Shown here: positions 23,703 to 35,520 of the stretch, piece after piece
How the letters are laid out: each line of letters opens with the position of its first letter
Numbering within the stretch: the first letter of the stretch is position 1
DNA from: Amoeboaphelidium protococcarum
Taxonomy: Eukaryota; Aphelidiomycota; Aphelidea
Direction of reading: 5' to 3'
Assembly: GCA_023515745.1 (NCBI GenBank)
Contig: JALECJ010000007.1
Location: forward strand, 744,001 to 808,000
Length of the DNA stretch: 64,000 nt
The notes under the pieces: model-generated
Seen by the model: only the letters and a program-made list of their open reading frames with translations
Told to the model about the DNA's origin: nothing
The model's database searches: none
Translations under genes and position numbers: made by a program

Positions 23703-26240
23703 ATGATACTATCTAAATTTGCTTTTGCCGCATTGTATGCAACTCTTATATAAGCGAGTAAGTTTTGATAGAACATTGATAACATAGCATAATCTCTAAT
23801 AAATGCGTATTGTATAGATCTTTAAGGCGCTGGGTCTACGTTGCAGGCTCAAGTTTAGTTTGATTGGGCTCTGTCATACAACAGTTTACCCTTCAGTTAT
23901 GCCAATACTTCTATTCAGTATTCTGCAGTTGGTTCCGGATCAGGTGTGAGAACAGCTGCGAATGGCGGTGCTGCTTGGGGTAGTACTGATGCTCTGCCGT
24001 CTGTTATCGCACCTGAGTTTGCCAACTCTTTTGTCACTCTGCCTACCTTTGGCTCTGCGATTGTTATCACTTATAATGTGCCCGATATTGGATGTTCCTC
24101 TTAGAGTTGTTCCCTTATCATGGACCGTATGACTGTCGTGAAGATATTTAATGGCACTATCACTAGATGGAATGATCCCGCTTTAGTGGCCAACAATCCT
24201 AGTCTTTCTAGTGTCAATCAAGATATCAAAGTCATTGTGCGTAATGACAGTTCTGGAACTACTACTGCCTTTACTCAGTTTCTGACCAAGGTGTCTCCGG
24301 AGTGGAGCAGTAAAGTTGGTGTGAATGGTCTTCCTAATTGGGGCAATGCTGGTTTGACACCTTTTGCTCGTGGTGCCGGTTCCATCGGTGTGGTTTAGAA
24401 CATCATTGGTAATGCTTACTCTGTTGGATATCTTGATTTGGCTGATGCTGCGACAAAGTAGATTGATTACGCTCGTCTGTATAACAGACAGAATGAGCTC
24501 ACTGTGGCCAACTAGACTTCTGCTCAGATTGCTCTTGCCGCTGCACAGGGTGACTTTGAGACGCTTGGCAATGTTGATTCTACCGCGAGTGGCTCGTATC
24601 CTATTACCACGTTCACGTTCTATGCCCTGAATAAGAACGTCTCTAGATACTATGACATTGATCAGTTTAGATCTGTTATGCGTTACATTTACTGGACGTA
24701 CACAGATACGTATGCATAGCGTGTTATTTCTAGATTCTCTTATGTGCAGTTGGATAGTGCCAACTTGTAGAATGCTATCTCAACACTACAGTAGTTTGTG
24801 TACAGTGACTCTAAACCATTGTATGGTACCTCTGTCTGTGATTTTGATGGCCTGTGTCAGAATGATGGTGTGTGTCCGGTAAAGACGAGCCCTTTCATTC
24901 CGGCTACTATAAGATGTAGCTGTCCCAAGTTGTACACCAATAATCTCAAAAACGATTGTAGCGAATTAACGCCGTCCCTGTTTATTACTTACCAAGAGCC
25001 GATTAATGGTTTCCTATTGTTTCTTGCCATATCCGGTATTATCTATAATGGTGTAGTTGCTATGATGTTGGTGTTCCGTAGAAATCATCCACTGATAAAG
25101 GCCATCTCACCAACCTTTAGTTTACTGATTCTGGGTGGTTGTACCATTAGTTATACAGGAGTGTTCTTATTCTTGGGTGAGCCAAACGATTTTATGTGTA
25201 ATGCGCGTCCATTTTGGTTGTCCATTGCATTTGGTCTGGTGTTTGGTATGATGACTGCGAAGAATTATCGTGTGTACACCATTTTTGGTAATCTGCGTCG
25301 TGTGAATTAATCATTATCTGACGTAAGTCTATTGTTGCGTTTCGGATCAGTCATTTGTGGTCTGGAGTTGTTGTTGAGCATCATCTGGGTGGCAGCATCG
25401 CCTTTGAAGCCCACGGTGGTGCTGAATGCGTCCAATTTTGTCGTGAAGACTTGTGTTTCTGGCAATGCTACCGTTGCGTCTACTATGAGTGCTCTGTTGT
25501 ACGTCTTTAATGCAATCTTGCTTTGTGCTTGTATTTATGTCGCATTTCAGACTAGATATGCTGGTGAAAAGTTTAATGAGTCCAAGTCGATCTCATTCGC
25601 CATCTATACCACCATTCTGCCTCTGCTTGTTGGTCTGCCCCTGGTGTATTTGCCATCGCTGGATTACAATTCCATTAATATTCTTACGTGCTTGCTGCTA
25701 ATCTTGTGCCCGCTCTTCATCACGTCGATCATGTTCGGCTCCAAGGTTTATGAGTTGTATTTTGCCCGCTTTTTCAGAAAGAGTTTGGCCTATGATATGT
25801 CCAACTCCATCTTTGCTCGTACGGCTACGGCTGAGAATTCAGGTAATAAGAATTTTGGTGATGTCAGTCAGTCTGGTTTAAGTTTCTGGCAGTTCTCCAT
25901 CCGTAAGAAGCGTTTAGGTGCTGCCTGGTTGTAAGCTGTGATTTTTGTGATTCCAGAATTAAACTGGTTTGCCGCCGTTGAAGATATGACCAGCTCCCAG
26001 TTGAAAGTGTACGAGTCTTTGAAATTGACCGAGTGTTAGTTGGCTGACGGTGATACGCCTGAGAGCTGTGTGATCAAGCACCCAACCGGTGAGTATTCAC
26101 TGGAGAGTAAGAACAAGGATATGATGGCTAGATTCAAGAAGTTCTTCCCACGTATTCAGCAGACTGCTTTAGAGTTGAACAAGGCCGTTGCTACCAAGGC
26201 ATCGTCATCCATCAGTTCCAGCGTTGTGGATGACAATTGA
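23703..26240 (+). CDS. PstS-like/EGF-like/class C seven-helix receptor 1
   Basis: 825 residues from exons 23703-23757 and 23818-26240; intron 60 nt, GTAAGT to TATAG, falling just after the signal peptide (MILSKFAFAALYATLIQA). The ectodomain (~20-345) is a PstS-type phosphate-binding fold: QGAGSTLQAQV, YSAVGSGSGVRTA, AWGSTDAL, IFNGTITRWNDPALV and IVRNDSSGTTTAFTQFL. The R-x-D-x-S-G-T loop (~160) matches the E. coli PstS phosphate ligands Arg135/Ser139/Gly140/Thr141, and the Asp of GSTD matches Asp56. A six-Cys EGF-like module follows (CDFDGLCQNDGVCP ... CSCPKLYTNNLKNDC). Then a GABA-B-like 7TM block (RRNHPLIKAISPTFSLLILG, VFLFLGEPNDFMCNARPFWL, TAKNYRVYTIFGNLRR) and a ~150-residue cytosolic tail. 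Divergent from PEX13, followed by the RGS gene. Likely a G-protein-coupled sensor of phosphate or a similar anion; ligand inferred. Confidence 0.93.
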
Positions 26241-26856
26241 TTCTCTTAGGGTTACATTAATTAAGACGATCTGGAATGGAAGATTTAAATAAAAGATGAT
26301 ATAAAGTGGTTATAAATATGATGATATTAAGTATATTTCCATTTTGTAAAAGGTACCTTGGTGCTTTAAAAATGATATATACGTCATATTTCATAGAGTA
26401 TTGGCATCAGTTTGACTGTTGACAAGCTGACTTTTGCGTAACCAGTCGCCATATTCGAATTAAGACACCGAGTCCAAACAGTACGGAATCGTGTTATGTG
26501 GTATCTCATGTAGAACACTGGATGGAATTTAATGTACGCACGCATTAATACTTCCAAATATCAACACGTAATATTGCATCTAAGAACCGAGTTTATCCTA
26601 CATAGTTACGGGCATAAACTGTGGGAACGTGGTGAGGTTTCCATCAGAGTTTATTTTTATACCAAACAGTAAAACTGCAATTGTTTATTAGCTCATCATG
26701 AAACTTTTACTCACTGACTGATCTAGGCAACGCTTATTCAGCTTCCCTCTCATTTAAAATTGGTGTATAATCTGTAATTATATTAACTTAAACTGATTGA
26801 CTAATTTGGAAGTATTTGTCTTTTTAAGCACCACTAGCAATACAATCAAAACTAAC
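26241..26856. other. Intergenic gap
   Basis: 616 bp between receptor 1 and the RGS gene, same strand. AT-rich; no gene, RNA or repeat recognised. Confidence 0.5.
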
Positions 26857-28539
26857 ATGAGTGATACAGAAGATTTGTAAGAGACCAAGGCTGCACTGAA
26901 GAAGCTGGCCATGAAACAATAGGAGCAATCTTACTACCGCAAAAAGACTGCATCTGCTGCCAGCTCTGGTATCTCGCCATAACCATCTCTTGGTGGAGAT
27001 ATCATGACATCAACCACAAGAGATAGCACCGTTGGTGATGACAACATGTCCATCGTATCCAAGAATAACAAGCAGACCTCGATCATCAGTAAGGCTTTCT
27101 CTGGCACCAAGGGCAGTAGGGTCAGCATATCGAGTGAATCGTTGAATAGCAAAAATGCGGGCACATCTATTAACACTACCGTATCTGGTAAGAAGGAGAT
27201 CTATGTCGAGGAGAAGGACTATAAGCTGGCATTGCTTTAATCTAAGCTGCTGTCTGTGGCGCCTCGCTGGTAATCTTTCGCTGTCAAGGCCCGCTTTGAG
27301 CGTTACGAGAAGTTGCTGCGTAAGTTGCGCGATCCCGTGGATGGTGTCCACTTTAAGGACATCAAAGGATTGCTTAATGTTCAGCCACTGTGCGCTACTG
27401 GCTATGATATTGCTGTGTGGTTCTTGAAGGAGCTGAATGCTCTGAACCCGGCCGATGCCAAGTTGATCATCTAAAACATGACTGATAACGGCTACATCAT
27501 CCCGGTCGATGATAGTCAGCAGGTGTATCGTGAAGATGACTCCTTGTACACGTACTAGGCTGACTTCTTTTATCCTAGCCGTTTCTGGGAAACCTCCGAT
27601 CTGGATTACTACCTGTACTTGAAGCGTAAGTCCAACTTGAACTCTGAAGAGAAGGAGCGCCTTGCCACCCTGGGACAGGCTGTTGAGTTCAAATAGGACC
27701 TGATTAGAGAGATGAAGGACAAGCAGAAGGCTCACTTTAGCAGGCTGGACCGTGTTGAGAAGAAGTTGTTTGAGTTGCGTGAGGCTGCATTCTGGAAGGT
27801 GCAGAGACCACTGAAAGCCAGTCGCCTTTACATTGAGGAGACGCCAATCACCAAGATCAAGAAGCACCGCTATAGCCCGGAGAAGTACGAGAAGAAGTTG
27901 AAAGATGAAGCCAAAGTGGAGGCTTATCTTAAGAAGTAGGTGGAGAATCTGACTGCCTGTCTGAACATCTATCGTCTGCCAACCTCCACGGCTGTCAAGA
28001 ATCTTATCACGCGTATTGATATGTACACAAGATTTGATCCGCTGGTTCGCTCTGACTTGCACAAGAACAACCCGTGGGATAAGTCTGAGACGGAGAAGTA
28101 TGTCGAGGTACCTGTGCCAGATACTCCTTCATTTAGTCATGCGCGTATGTGGAATTTGGGGTTGCGTGATGTTCTACAGGATCCTCTTGGATTGAAGTGG
28201 TTTATGACCTTCTTGGAGAAGGATTACTCAACTGAGAACTTGAAATTCTACTTGGCTTGTCAAGAGCTGGAGTCTATTATGGACCGCACGGAGTATTTTA
28301 TCAAGTGTAAAGAGATTTGTTACAACTTTGTCGCCATTGGAAGTCCTAATGAGTTGAATTTGCTAGCAGGTACGCGTGATACAATCCTGGCTGACATTAA
28401 GGCTGCTGAGGCCAATCCAAACTCTCTTGACATTAATGTTCTGCGTGATGCGTATGATCATATTTTCCAGCTGATGCAAAAGGCCAGCTACCCTAGATTT
28501 ATGCAGTCTGCCGAGATAAAGTCTATTTTGGCTGATTGA
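26857..28539 (+). CDS. R7-like regulator of G-protein signalling (DEP, GGL-like, RGS)
   Basis: 560 residues, single exon. RGS proteins speed GTP hydrolysis on G-alpha. A low-complexity N-terminus (~1-110) is followed by a DEP domain (~128-225; LLRKLRDPVDGVHFKDIKGL, YDIAVWFLKELNALNPADAK, ADFFYPSRFWE). An R7-type helical linker comes next (AAFWKVQRPLKASRLYIEET). A GGL-like segment (~345-408) runs from YEKKLKDEAKVEAYLKKQVE to TRFDPLVRSDLHKNNPW, where 'DP...NPW' is the typical GGL ending that binds a G-beta-5-type subunit. The RGS box (~425-558) reads WNLGLRDVLQDPLGLKWFMT, FLEKDYSTENLKFYLACQEL and LMQKASYPRFMQSAEIKSIL. This is the order of animal RGS6/7/9/11. It sits between two class C receptors, which suggests a dedicated partner. 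The GGL call is by pattern; DEP and RGS are firm. Confidence 0.92.
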
Positions 28540-28803
28540 ACAACATGAATGTATCAACTTGCTATGATGAAATTAATAATGACTGAGGTGAAAGAATTTG
28601 GTTTACTTGATGAAAGTGGTAATAAAGGTTGATAAAGTTTAGATTTTGATGCAATGTGATTTCCCTGTGTTGAAGTGTCGTCTTTATTTATACAGTACAT
28701 TGTAAAAAAAGACAGAAATCATCATCAACTTTAAACTTTATTATAAACCTTTAATCAATAATCATCATCCTTAAAGTATCACATAGTGCGACCAGATACA
28801 TCA

Positions 28804-31359
28804 TCATAGTTTATCTGACTCAACAATGGTCATCTTTTTCTCATTTGCAGTTCTATCAATCTTGGCCGATCGATCAATAGTTGCTGGCTGCTTGACACTC
28901 TCACCTGTGGCAGTATTCTTAATCTTAACATTGGCTTCGGCGCCGTGTTGCACTTTTGATAGCACCTTGTTGAACTTGGCCATGTACTCTTTAGTCTTCA
29001 CCTCCATGATGTATTCAACAGCACCCACTTTCAGCAGTGTACTTGTCTCCGGGTCCTGACCTTTCGGCACTTGATCAGAGAAACTCACATCGGTAAACTT
29101 GAAGACTTCATACACTTTTGGGGAAGAATTGGCCCAATCGTCGACAAATGCAATCCAGTTGATCTCCGGTACAATGGCAATGGTGCACATAAACCATGGA
29201 GAACCGATACGATTACGCTTCAGACTGCAATGCCAGAAAGACAATCCAGATGGAAGAATTTCAGTGCTCTTTCTCAATGCGGCACCTCCAGTTGCAGTGG
29301 AGGCATTCGTAGCACTAGCACCAAACGTGGACTTTCCAATATCATAAGCGCCCTCCTTTTTAAAGAACTTGGCCAAGTATAGGCTGTAAAACTTTGGTCC
29401 AAACATGACTGTAGTCACAGTGAACGGCACCAGGGTGAGAGTCACAGCTGTGATGACAAAAACAGCTTCATGATCCAAAGCAACCACATAAGTCAAAGGG
29501 ATACCAATCACCAGTTGGAACGTGATCAGAGACAGGGTCAAAGAGATTTCACGATTCTCATTGTACTGATACTGATAATTACGCGTCTTGTAAGCAAGAT
29601 AAATGCAGAAAGCCAACAAGGCTGCATTAGAGAGATAAAATAAGACAGACATGGCCGTCTACAAATCTCCATTCAGAGATGCACAAGTTCTAGCCACGCT
29701 AAGTCCGTTCTCAGCGAATGTGTTGTATGGCTACAGGATACCCGCACCGGACCATATGATGGCCAATAGCCATTCACTGCTCAGCACGACACCTCCGAAG
29801 CGAATGAACAGATTCAAGTTAGTAAGACTCTCCTCCATACGCTTAACATTACCAAAAATGGAGTAGATACGCCACGTCTTTGCAGCAAGCATACCAAACA
29901 CGGCACCGAAAGCTGTAGAGAGGAACCAAGGACGTGCACCACACGTAAAATTGTTAGGCTCTCCAATGAACAGGAACACAGAGACATAACTCAAAATACA
30001 GCCAGCAAGAATCCAGAAGCAAAAAAACGGGCTCATAGCTTTCACCACCGGATGATCAGCTCTGGTCACCAGCATGAGACCCATAACTATGGTGTACAGA
30101 ATGCCAGCCAAAGCAAATATGGTCATCAAGACTGCAGGCAATTAAGGGAGATCGACAAATTCTCCTGGTGATAGCTCTGAACAATCGCTATTAATGACAT
30201 TCGTGAACAGAGCATTACATTTGCACTTCACCACAGGATCAGTGAACGGGTAGATAACACTGCACTAACCACCATTCTTGCACTAGTTGGGAGCGTCACA
30301 CGGAGATTAACCGAAAACTTGAACATCACCATACTTGTAAGTCTTGAGCAAATTCAAGTTGACATCTCTAATATTCTATTGGACGGGAATCAAAGTATTG
30401 GCAAGCAGCGAGTTGGTGGCAAAGTTATCAGTCAAACACCAATACAGATACTTCAACGTCTCACGCACTTGAGTGATGGAGAAGAATTGCTTCATATTAT
30501 CATTCAGCAGATTGTACGTAAACACGACGAACGGGTACGCACCAGTCTCATCCACATCAATAAAGTCTTGAGTATCGAAATTAGCGCCTTAAATACGTTG
30601 AAAGCCAGCATTGATAGACTGAGAGGACGGCTCAATGTATTCCAGCTTCTTGTTCTGTATGAAGGCCGACTAGATCTGATAATCGGTGGCAATGTAAGAA
30701 TCGACATATCCAATACTGTACCTCAATCCGAGAACATTCTTAGCCACACCAGAACTGCCAGCAGCGGCAATATTCTATGCCCAAGTCCAGTTGAACACTG
30801 TGTTTCCACCATATACCCATGTTGTACTATCAACTGATGATAGACCTGATGTGAAGGCAAAAGTCGTACCACTACCATCGGAACGACGAACGATGGTGAT
30901 GTTCTAATCAGGCAGTGTAGAGGTCGCCAAAGGATTAGCAGCAACAATCAAGGGATCATTCCATTTCTTGACCTGACCACTAAATATACCAACCAGAGCA
31001 CTGCGAGATAGCCTCAAGTTTATGTTTGCAGATTACAACTCAGGGACGTTGTAAACCACAGACACACCACCGGCGTAGATAGGGATAGCTTGCACAGCTG
31101 AACCAACGGGAGGACGGAAATCAGAACCACCAAACATATACAATCCAGCAATAGTCTAACTAAGTCCCGCTGAACTTCCAGTAGAATTGTAACTCACCAC
31201 ACCCGTGGAATTCAAAGAGAAAGCATAATAATCATTAAAGATGATCTAAATGTCAGTCTAAAACGTTGACCCGCCACCAATGACAGGTACCGCTGCATGA
31301 ATAAACTGGGAAATAGTTAACAGCAATGCACAGGTTAAAGCCTTGTTAAACACTGTCAT
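28804..31359 (-). CDS. PstS-like/EGF-like/class C seven-helix receptor 2
   Basis: 851 residues, single exon, convergent with the RGS gene. Signal peptide (FNKALTCALLLTISQFIHAA), then a PstS-type ectodomain: VIGGGSTFQTDIQIIF, NSTGSSAGLSQTIAGLYMFG, GSDF, GIFSGQVKKWNDPLIVAANP, and the ligand loop IVRRSDGSGTTFAFTS (residue ~158), even closer to bacterial PstS than in receptor 1. An EGF-like module (CDAPNQCKNGGQCSV ... CKCNALFTNVINSDC) precedes the seven helices (TRADHPVVKAMSPFFCFWIL, VFLFIGEPNNFTCGARPWFL, AAKTWRIYSIFGNVKR). The cytosolic tail shares with receptor 1 the segments LPSGLSFWHCSLKRNRIGSP and VPEINWIAFVDDWANSS, so the pair are ancient paralogues. One exon against two in receptor 1, and inverted, so not a fresh tandem copy. 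Confidence 0.93.
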
Positions 31360-31839
31360 TATAAGTCAAAAATACAATTATAGTGTAACCGTTAATTTGC
31401 AGAGTCGGATGGGAAAAAGAGTAGACAACAGACTGGGCAAGCAAGCACAGGCCAAAACAAACATTACCAATACCATTGAGTTTTAAGGCTGAGCTGATCG
31501 AGCATGATCCGTTGCCAAGGCATATTATTTCTTGCAATCAAACAAAGCTGTGAGAACGTTAAATAGTCGAGCCTGGCCGTGATAAAAACATCAACGATTC
31601 TAACATTACGCTGGCTTTAATTTCTGAGAATCAAGTACAGATCCGGTTATGTACTGTTGTTGCACCACAACATCAAAGACTAGATTCAATTAATTGTAAA
31701 CGCGAGCAACTGTCAATTAATGTAAATAAAATCAACGTACCGTACACCACAACCTACTTTATTATTCAACCTTTATTCACCTCAAATCATCATAAGTATC
31801 GACTGTATCGTAATTAACGCACTCACAACCATGTAATCT
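31360..31839. other. Intergenic gap
   Basis: 480 bp between the vWA protein stop and the receptor 2 start, both minus. Presumably terminator plus promoter. No gene or RNA recognised. Confidence 0.5.
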
Positions 31840-34790
31840 TCACGCGTAGACGGATCTTGCAGCATCGACAGCCTAATCTTTGGAAACGCTCAAATAGCCA
31901 AGTTACTGAGGCTAATCCAGCCACTTGTTGGCCTTCTTTTCACTCTATGCAATAATGTCACGTTCACCCGGTAGGTGGATTTCAAAATAAGCTAGCACCA
32001 GAAGCGTGGCCCACACTGCTTGCTATTCTTCTGCATTAGGATCCAGAATTACCTAAGACTTACCGCTATTCACCTTTCCAGAAATGTCGTTGCGATATAT
32101 CGTGCTCTTATCATCCTCAGCTAGAGTGGCCTGATTTTAGTCCAACTACTGTTGTTGACCGGGTGCTTAAGGCAGTAGAGACAATTGATCAACCAGTTCA
32201 TTCTTCCACACAAAAGAGCCATCAGCTTGTTGAAAACGCAGCAGTGACACAATAATTGAATACTTGTCATTCGCTGGTGGTTCCTAAAAGTTGGAAGCCT
32301 CCGTAGCTGTTCCTTCCCCATCAGCCGAGATTCTAGACATGGAAGCGGAAGTATTGCCGTAATGATCACTGGAGAGTTAAGACATCTTTGCTCCACCATC
32401 TGATCCCTACGAAATATGCGTCTCTACAAACGACTGACCGCCACTCGGAGCTAAAGATGATCCTTTACCCGAGTCAGCACTAGGTGCAGGAGCATTGGCT
32501 GGAGTCTTGCCCAAATCTTTGCGCTTGAACGAAAATAAACTGGTGCGACTGCTGCGAGATCCTAATCCTTTAACGTCACCAGAACTAGAATCCTTCTTGT
32601 CGCTCAGAGAAGACTTTGTTGGTGACGGACTCGGAGTCTGACCACGTGGACTTAAAGCCTTAGCATTAGCCGTGCGATGACTTGGAATGATCCAATTAAT
32701 ACTCAAATCTGTCTTCTTCAACTACTCTCCAAACTCATTAGTGGCAATCAGCGAAGTCTTTGATGTCATCAAATTGTACTCCTTGCCTAACTTGACAATG
32801 GTCGCAGAGATATCTTTCGCATCAACATGAGATGGAGATCTCTTCTTAGCCTCCAACGTCGGATGGAAAGGAAGACCAATATGAAAGTAGGAGCGATTGT
32901 CTTCCAGGTCATTGATCAAGCGTTTTGCAGCCATAGTATGAATGATTGGCACATCATTCTCACCGACAATCATGACGGAGTTCACAACCTCAGCCGTAAA
33001 GTCTTGTGGGCCTTCTGTGGAGGCAGCAGACAAGAATAGCTCTTTCAGCAGCTGCGCAGGTAACTTGGTGAATGCAAACACTGAGGTTCTCTTACCAACG
33101 TACAGGGAATGAATATCAGCTGGGGTCTGACATAGAACATGTTCGTCAAACTTATAAGACTCTTATTTGGCCACATCAGCTTCATCCACAGTAAACAAGT
33201 CCTTCATACCGAAAGTCTTCGCGGATCCATCTTTACTCTTCACACTGGCGCTCTCAGGAGTGGATGGCGCGGCAGACTAAAACACCTTGTTGTCAACCCA
33301 GCGCACTCTGAAATTACGTGCACCGTGCTGCATAGCCTTCTTCAACATGGCCAACATCTTCAGCTCCAATCTATCCTAAGAATTGACAAAGTATGCCTCG
33401 CCACTTCCGTAAGAGCCCAACTTCTCCAAGAACGCCGGATTTGACGCTTTACCAACGCCAACACAAAACAATCTTCCTCTACCACCATTAGCCTAGCTAC
33501 GAACATACTTGAGCACTTCATCAGCCTTCTCAAACTCTCCACCAGTAATCACAAAAATTTGACGGCGATAATTAGGCTGTAACTTGATTTCAGTGAAAGC
33601 ATTTTTAAACACTTCTAAATCACGCTTAGCACCCATGTCTGGCTGTATTCCATCCAGGAAAGCAGTGGCCATTTCCTGAGCATCAAGGCCATTTATTAAG
33701 CTCTTATAAGGTTACATGGCAGCACAGCCAGCACCGAATCCAATTAGGTTGAAGAAACAGTCTTCAGGTAGCGACTTCAACAGCACTTGAATAGCTTACT
33801 TCATTCTATACGCTTTACCTCCAACCATCTGAGAAGTCATATCAAAACAAATAACAAAGTCACACTTCATCTCACCTTCTCCCTGTTTGAATTATGGGCA
33901 CAGATCCAGCATGGTGCAGTAAGTTTTAGTCTTGGGATTGAACTCAGTTATCGCCATAGACTAGCCCCACTTTGCATTATAGATGGACAGAGTGTGCTCA
34001 GATGACAAGTCTTCTTTAGACAACTTCAAATCGACGTTCACTTGTGCATGTCTAGCCTTATCTTCCTCCTTCACTACGCGCTTATTAGCATCTCTACCAC
34101 AATTGAGTTCAATTTGCGCATCTGGTACGGAGGAAACAATATTCTTAATCTGAGACAGCATCTAGAAATGAATACTGGCCTTGAAAGAAACCTTATGGTC
34201 CTCCTTCCAGTCCTTGCCAATCAAATGGGTAGGTATAACGTAATTGACACATTGCTGGTTATAATTCTTTAGCTCATACAGCATCGATATAGATACGGTA
34301 ACGATAGAGTTGGCCTTCAGCTGTCCCATATTGATCTACAACAATTCACGCTTAGGCTTGTCCATTTGAGCAATCATATCCTCTTGATTGTTACCGGTGT
34401 CAGTATCAGAGATGGAAGTTGTGATATTTCTTCCATCAATGTTAATCTCCAGCCCGTTGATGAGAGCTCTATCGACTAGAGGCAAACGGTATATGGCTTC
34501 AACATCCCCAACAACGTCTGCTGCATTCTAAATCGCACTCACCTTGAAAGTTTACGTTACTTGATTATGGCAGAGGAGATTAATCACTACACATTCATAA
34601 ACGAAAGAGGCATAAACAGCAATATAGAAGATATGATATAGGAAATATGAAAAAAATGATACATACCATTAACTTGACAAGATACCTGATCCGTGGGAAC
34701 CAAAACGTCTCCTTGTCCAGTGTAAACCAAGGGAACCAAGTACAATCCGGCTTCTTACGGAGCTTTATTCACAATCTGCTTGCTGGCCAT
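31840..34790 (-). CDS. VIT and von Willebrand A domain protein
   Basis: 947 residues from exons 34667-34790 and 31840-34559. The 107-nt intron (GTATGT to CAAG) was placed so that the VIT strand reads CQVNVTQTFKVSAIQNAADV. The VIT domain (~30-160) continues with VEAIYRLPLVDRALINGLEI. The vWA domain (~280-460) starts FVICFDMTSQMVGGKAYRMK, with PEDCFFNLIGFGAGC, RRQIFVITGGEF and FCVGVGKASNPAFLEKLGSY. The metal-site motif DxSxS reads D-M-T-S-Q, so MIDAS metal binding may be weakened. A second conserved part and a disordered Ser/Pro/Lys region (~690-780; SPRGQTPSPSPTKSSLSDKK) precede a helical C-terminus (VWATLLVLAYFEIHLPGERD). The layout is that of VWA5A/B-like cytosolic proteins of animals and amoebae. 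Role unknown. Confidence 0.88.
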
Positions 34791-35520
34791 AGTTGATTAT
34801 AATTTGACTTTATTTTGACTTTACAATCTGATTGAAGTATATTAAGACCAATACGATGAATACCAATTACCAAGTTGAAACAAACTTTGCTGTTGGTATT
34901 AGTCTCAGAATAAATTAACGTTGCCTGGGAAAGAGAGCGTGAAGATATTTTCTCAGCAGTCAGTCAGTCAGTTCAAATGCTGTGTGAAAGAGTAATATTA
35001 AGACAACGTGGCTTCTACATAGGCTGGGCACTTTTGAAATCAAACAAACAAACAAACAATCGAAAGAGTTAATAGTTTCCGCGGTGAAACGTTTCCCAGG
35101 CGATTGGACTTGAGATCTCCTTCTGTGCAAAGTCTCTCTATTGAAGAACGTTCTTTCTACTGAAGATTATTTCGCGTTTCGTAAATCCATCCTCTTGGTC
35201 CGTGATGAATCGCGATTATAACAGCACTATTGTGCGTGTAATGACACTTTCAATACTGAAAAAGTTCTGGTGCGAGGAGAAGCTAATCTGAAATTATATT
35301 TTAGGGAGAAATTTTATCGCTTCATCTTCAACCGTAAAGTCTTTCACCAGAATGAAGGGCCATCATCATTCATGCAGTGTGCAAGAAGAATTCACCATGA
35401 AACAAAGAGACAAATCTATTTTAGTCACTTCAATTAAGAAACATCATTCTAGTACCAAAAACACACACTTTCGATAAGATCAACACTCATCAACAGCCAT
35501 GTGAAAAATGAATGATCAGT
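34791..35520. other. Intergenic gap with CAAA repeat
   Basis: 730 bp between the LASP-like stop and the vWA protein start. It has a CAAACAAACAAAC array (about 35041-35056). No gene recognised. Confidence 0.5.

Noticed and set aside
27010-28062. 350-codon minus-strand open frame
   Set aside because: Antisense to the DEP/GGL part of the RGS gene; its content mirrors the codon bias of the sense gene.
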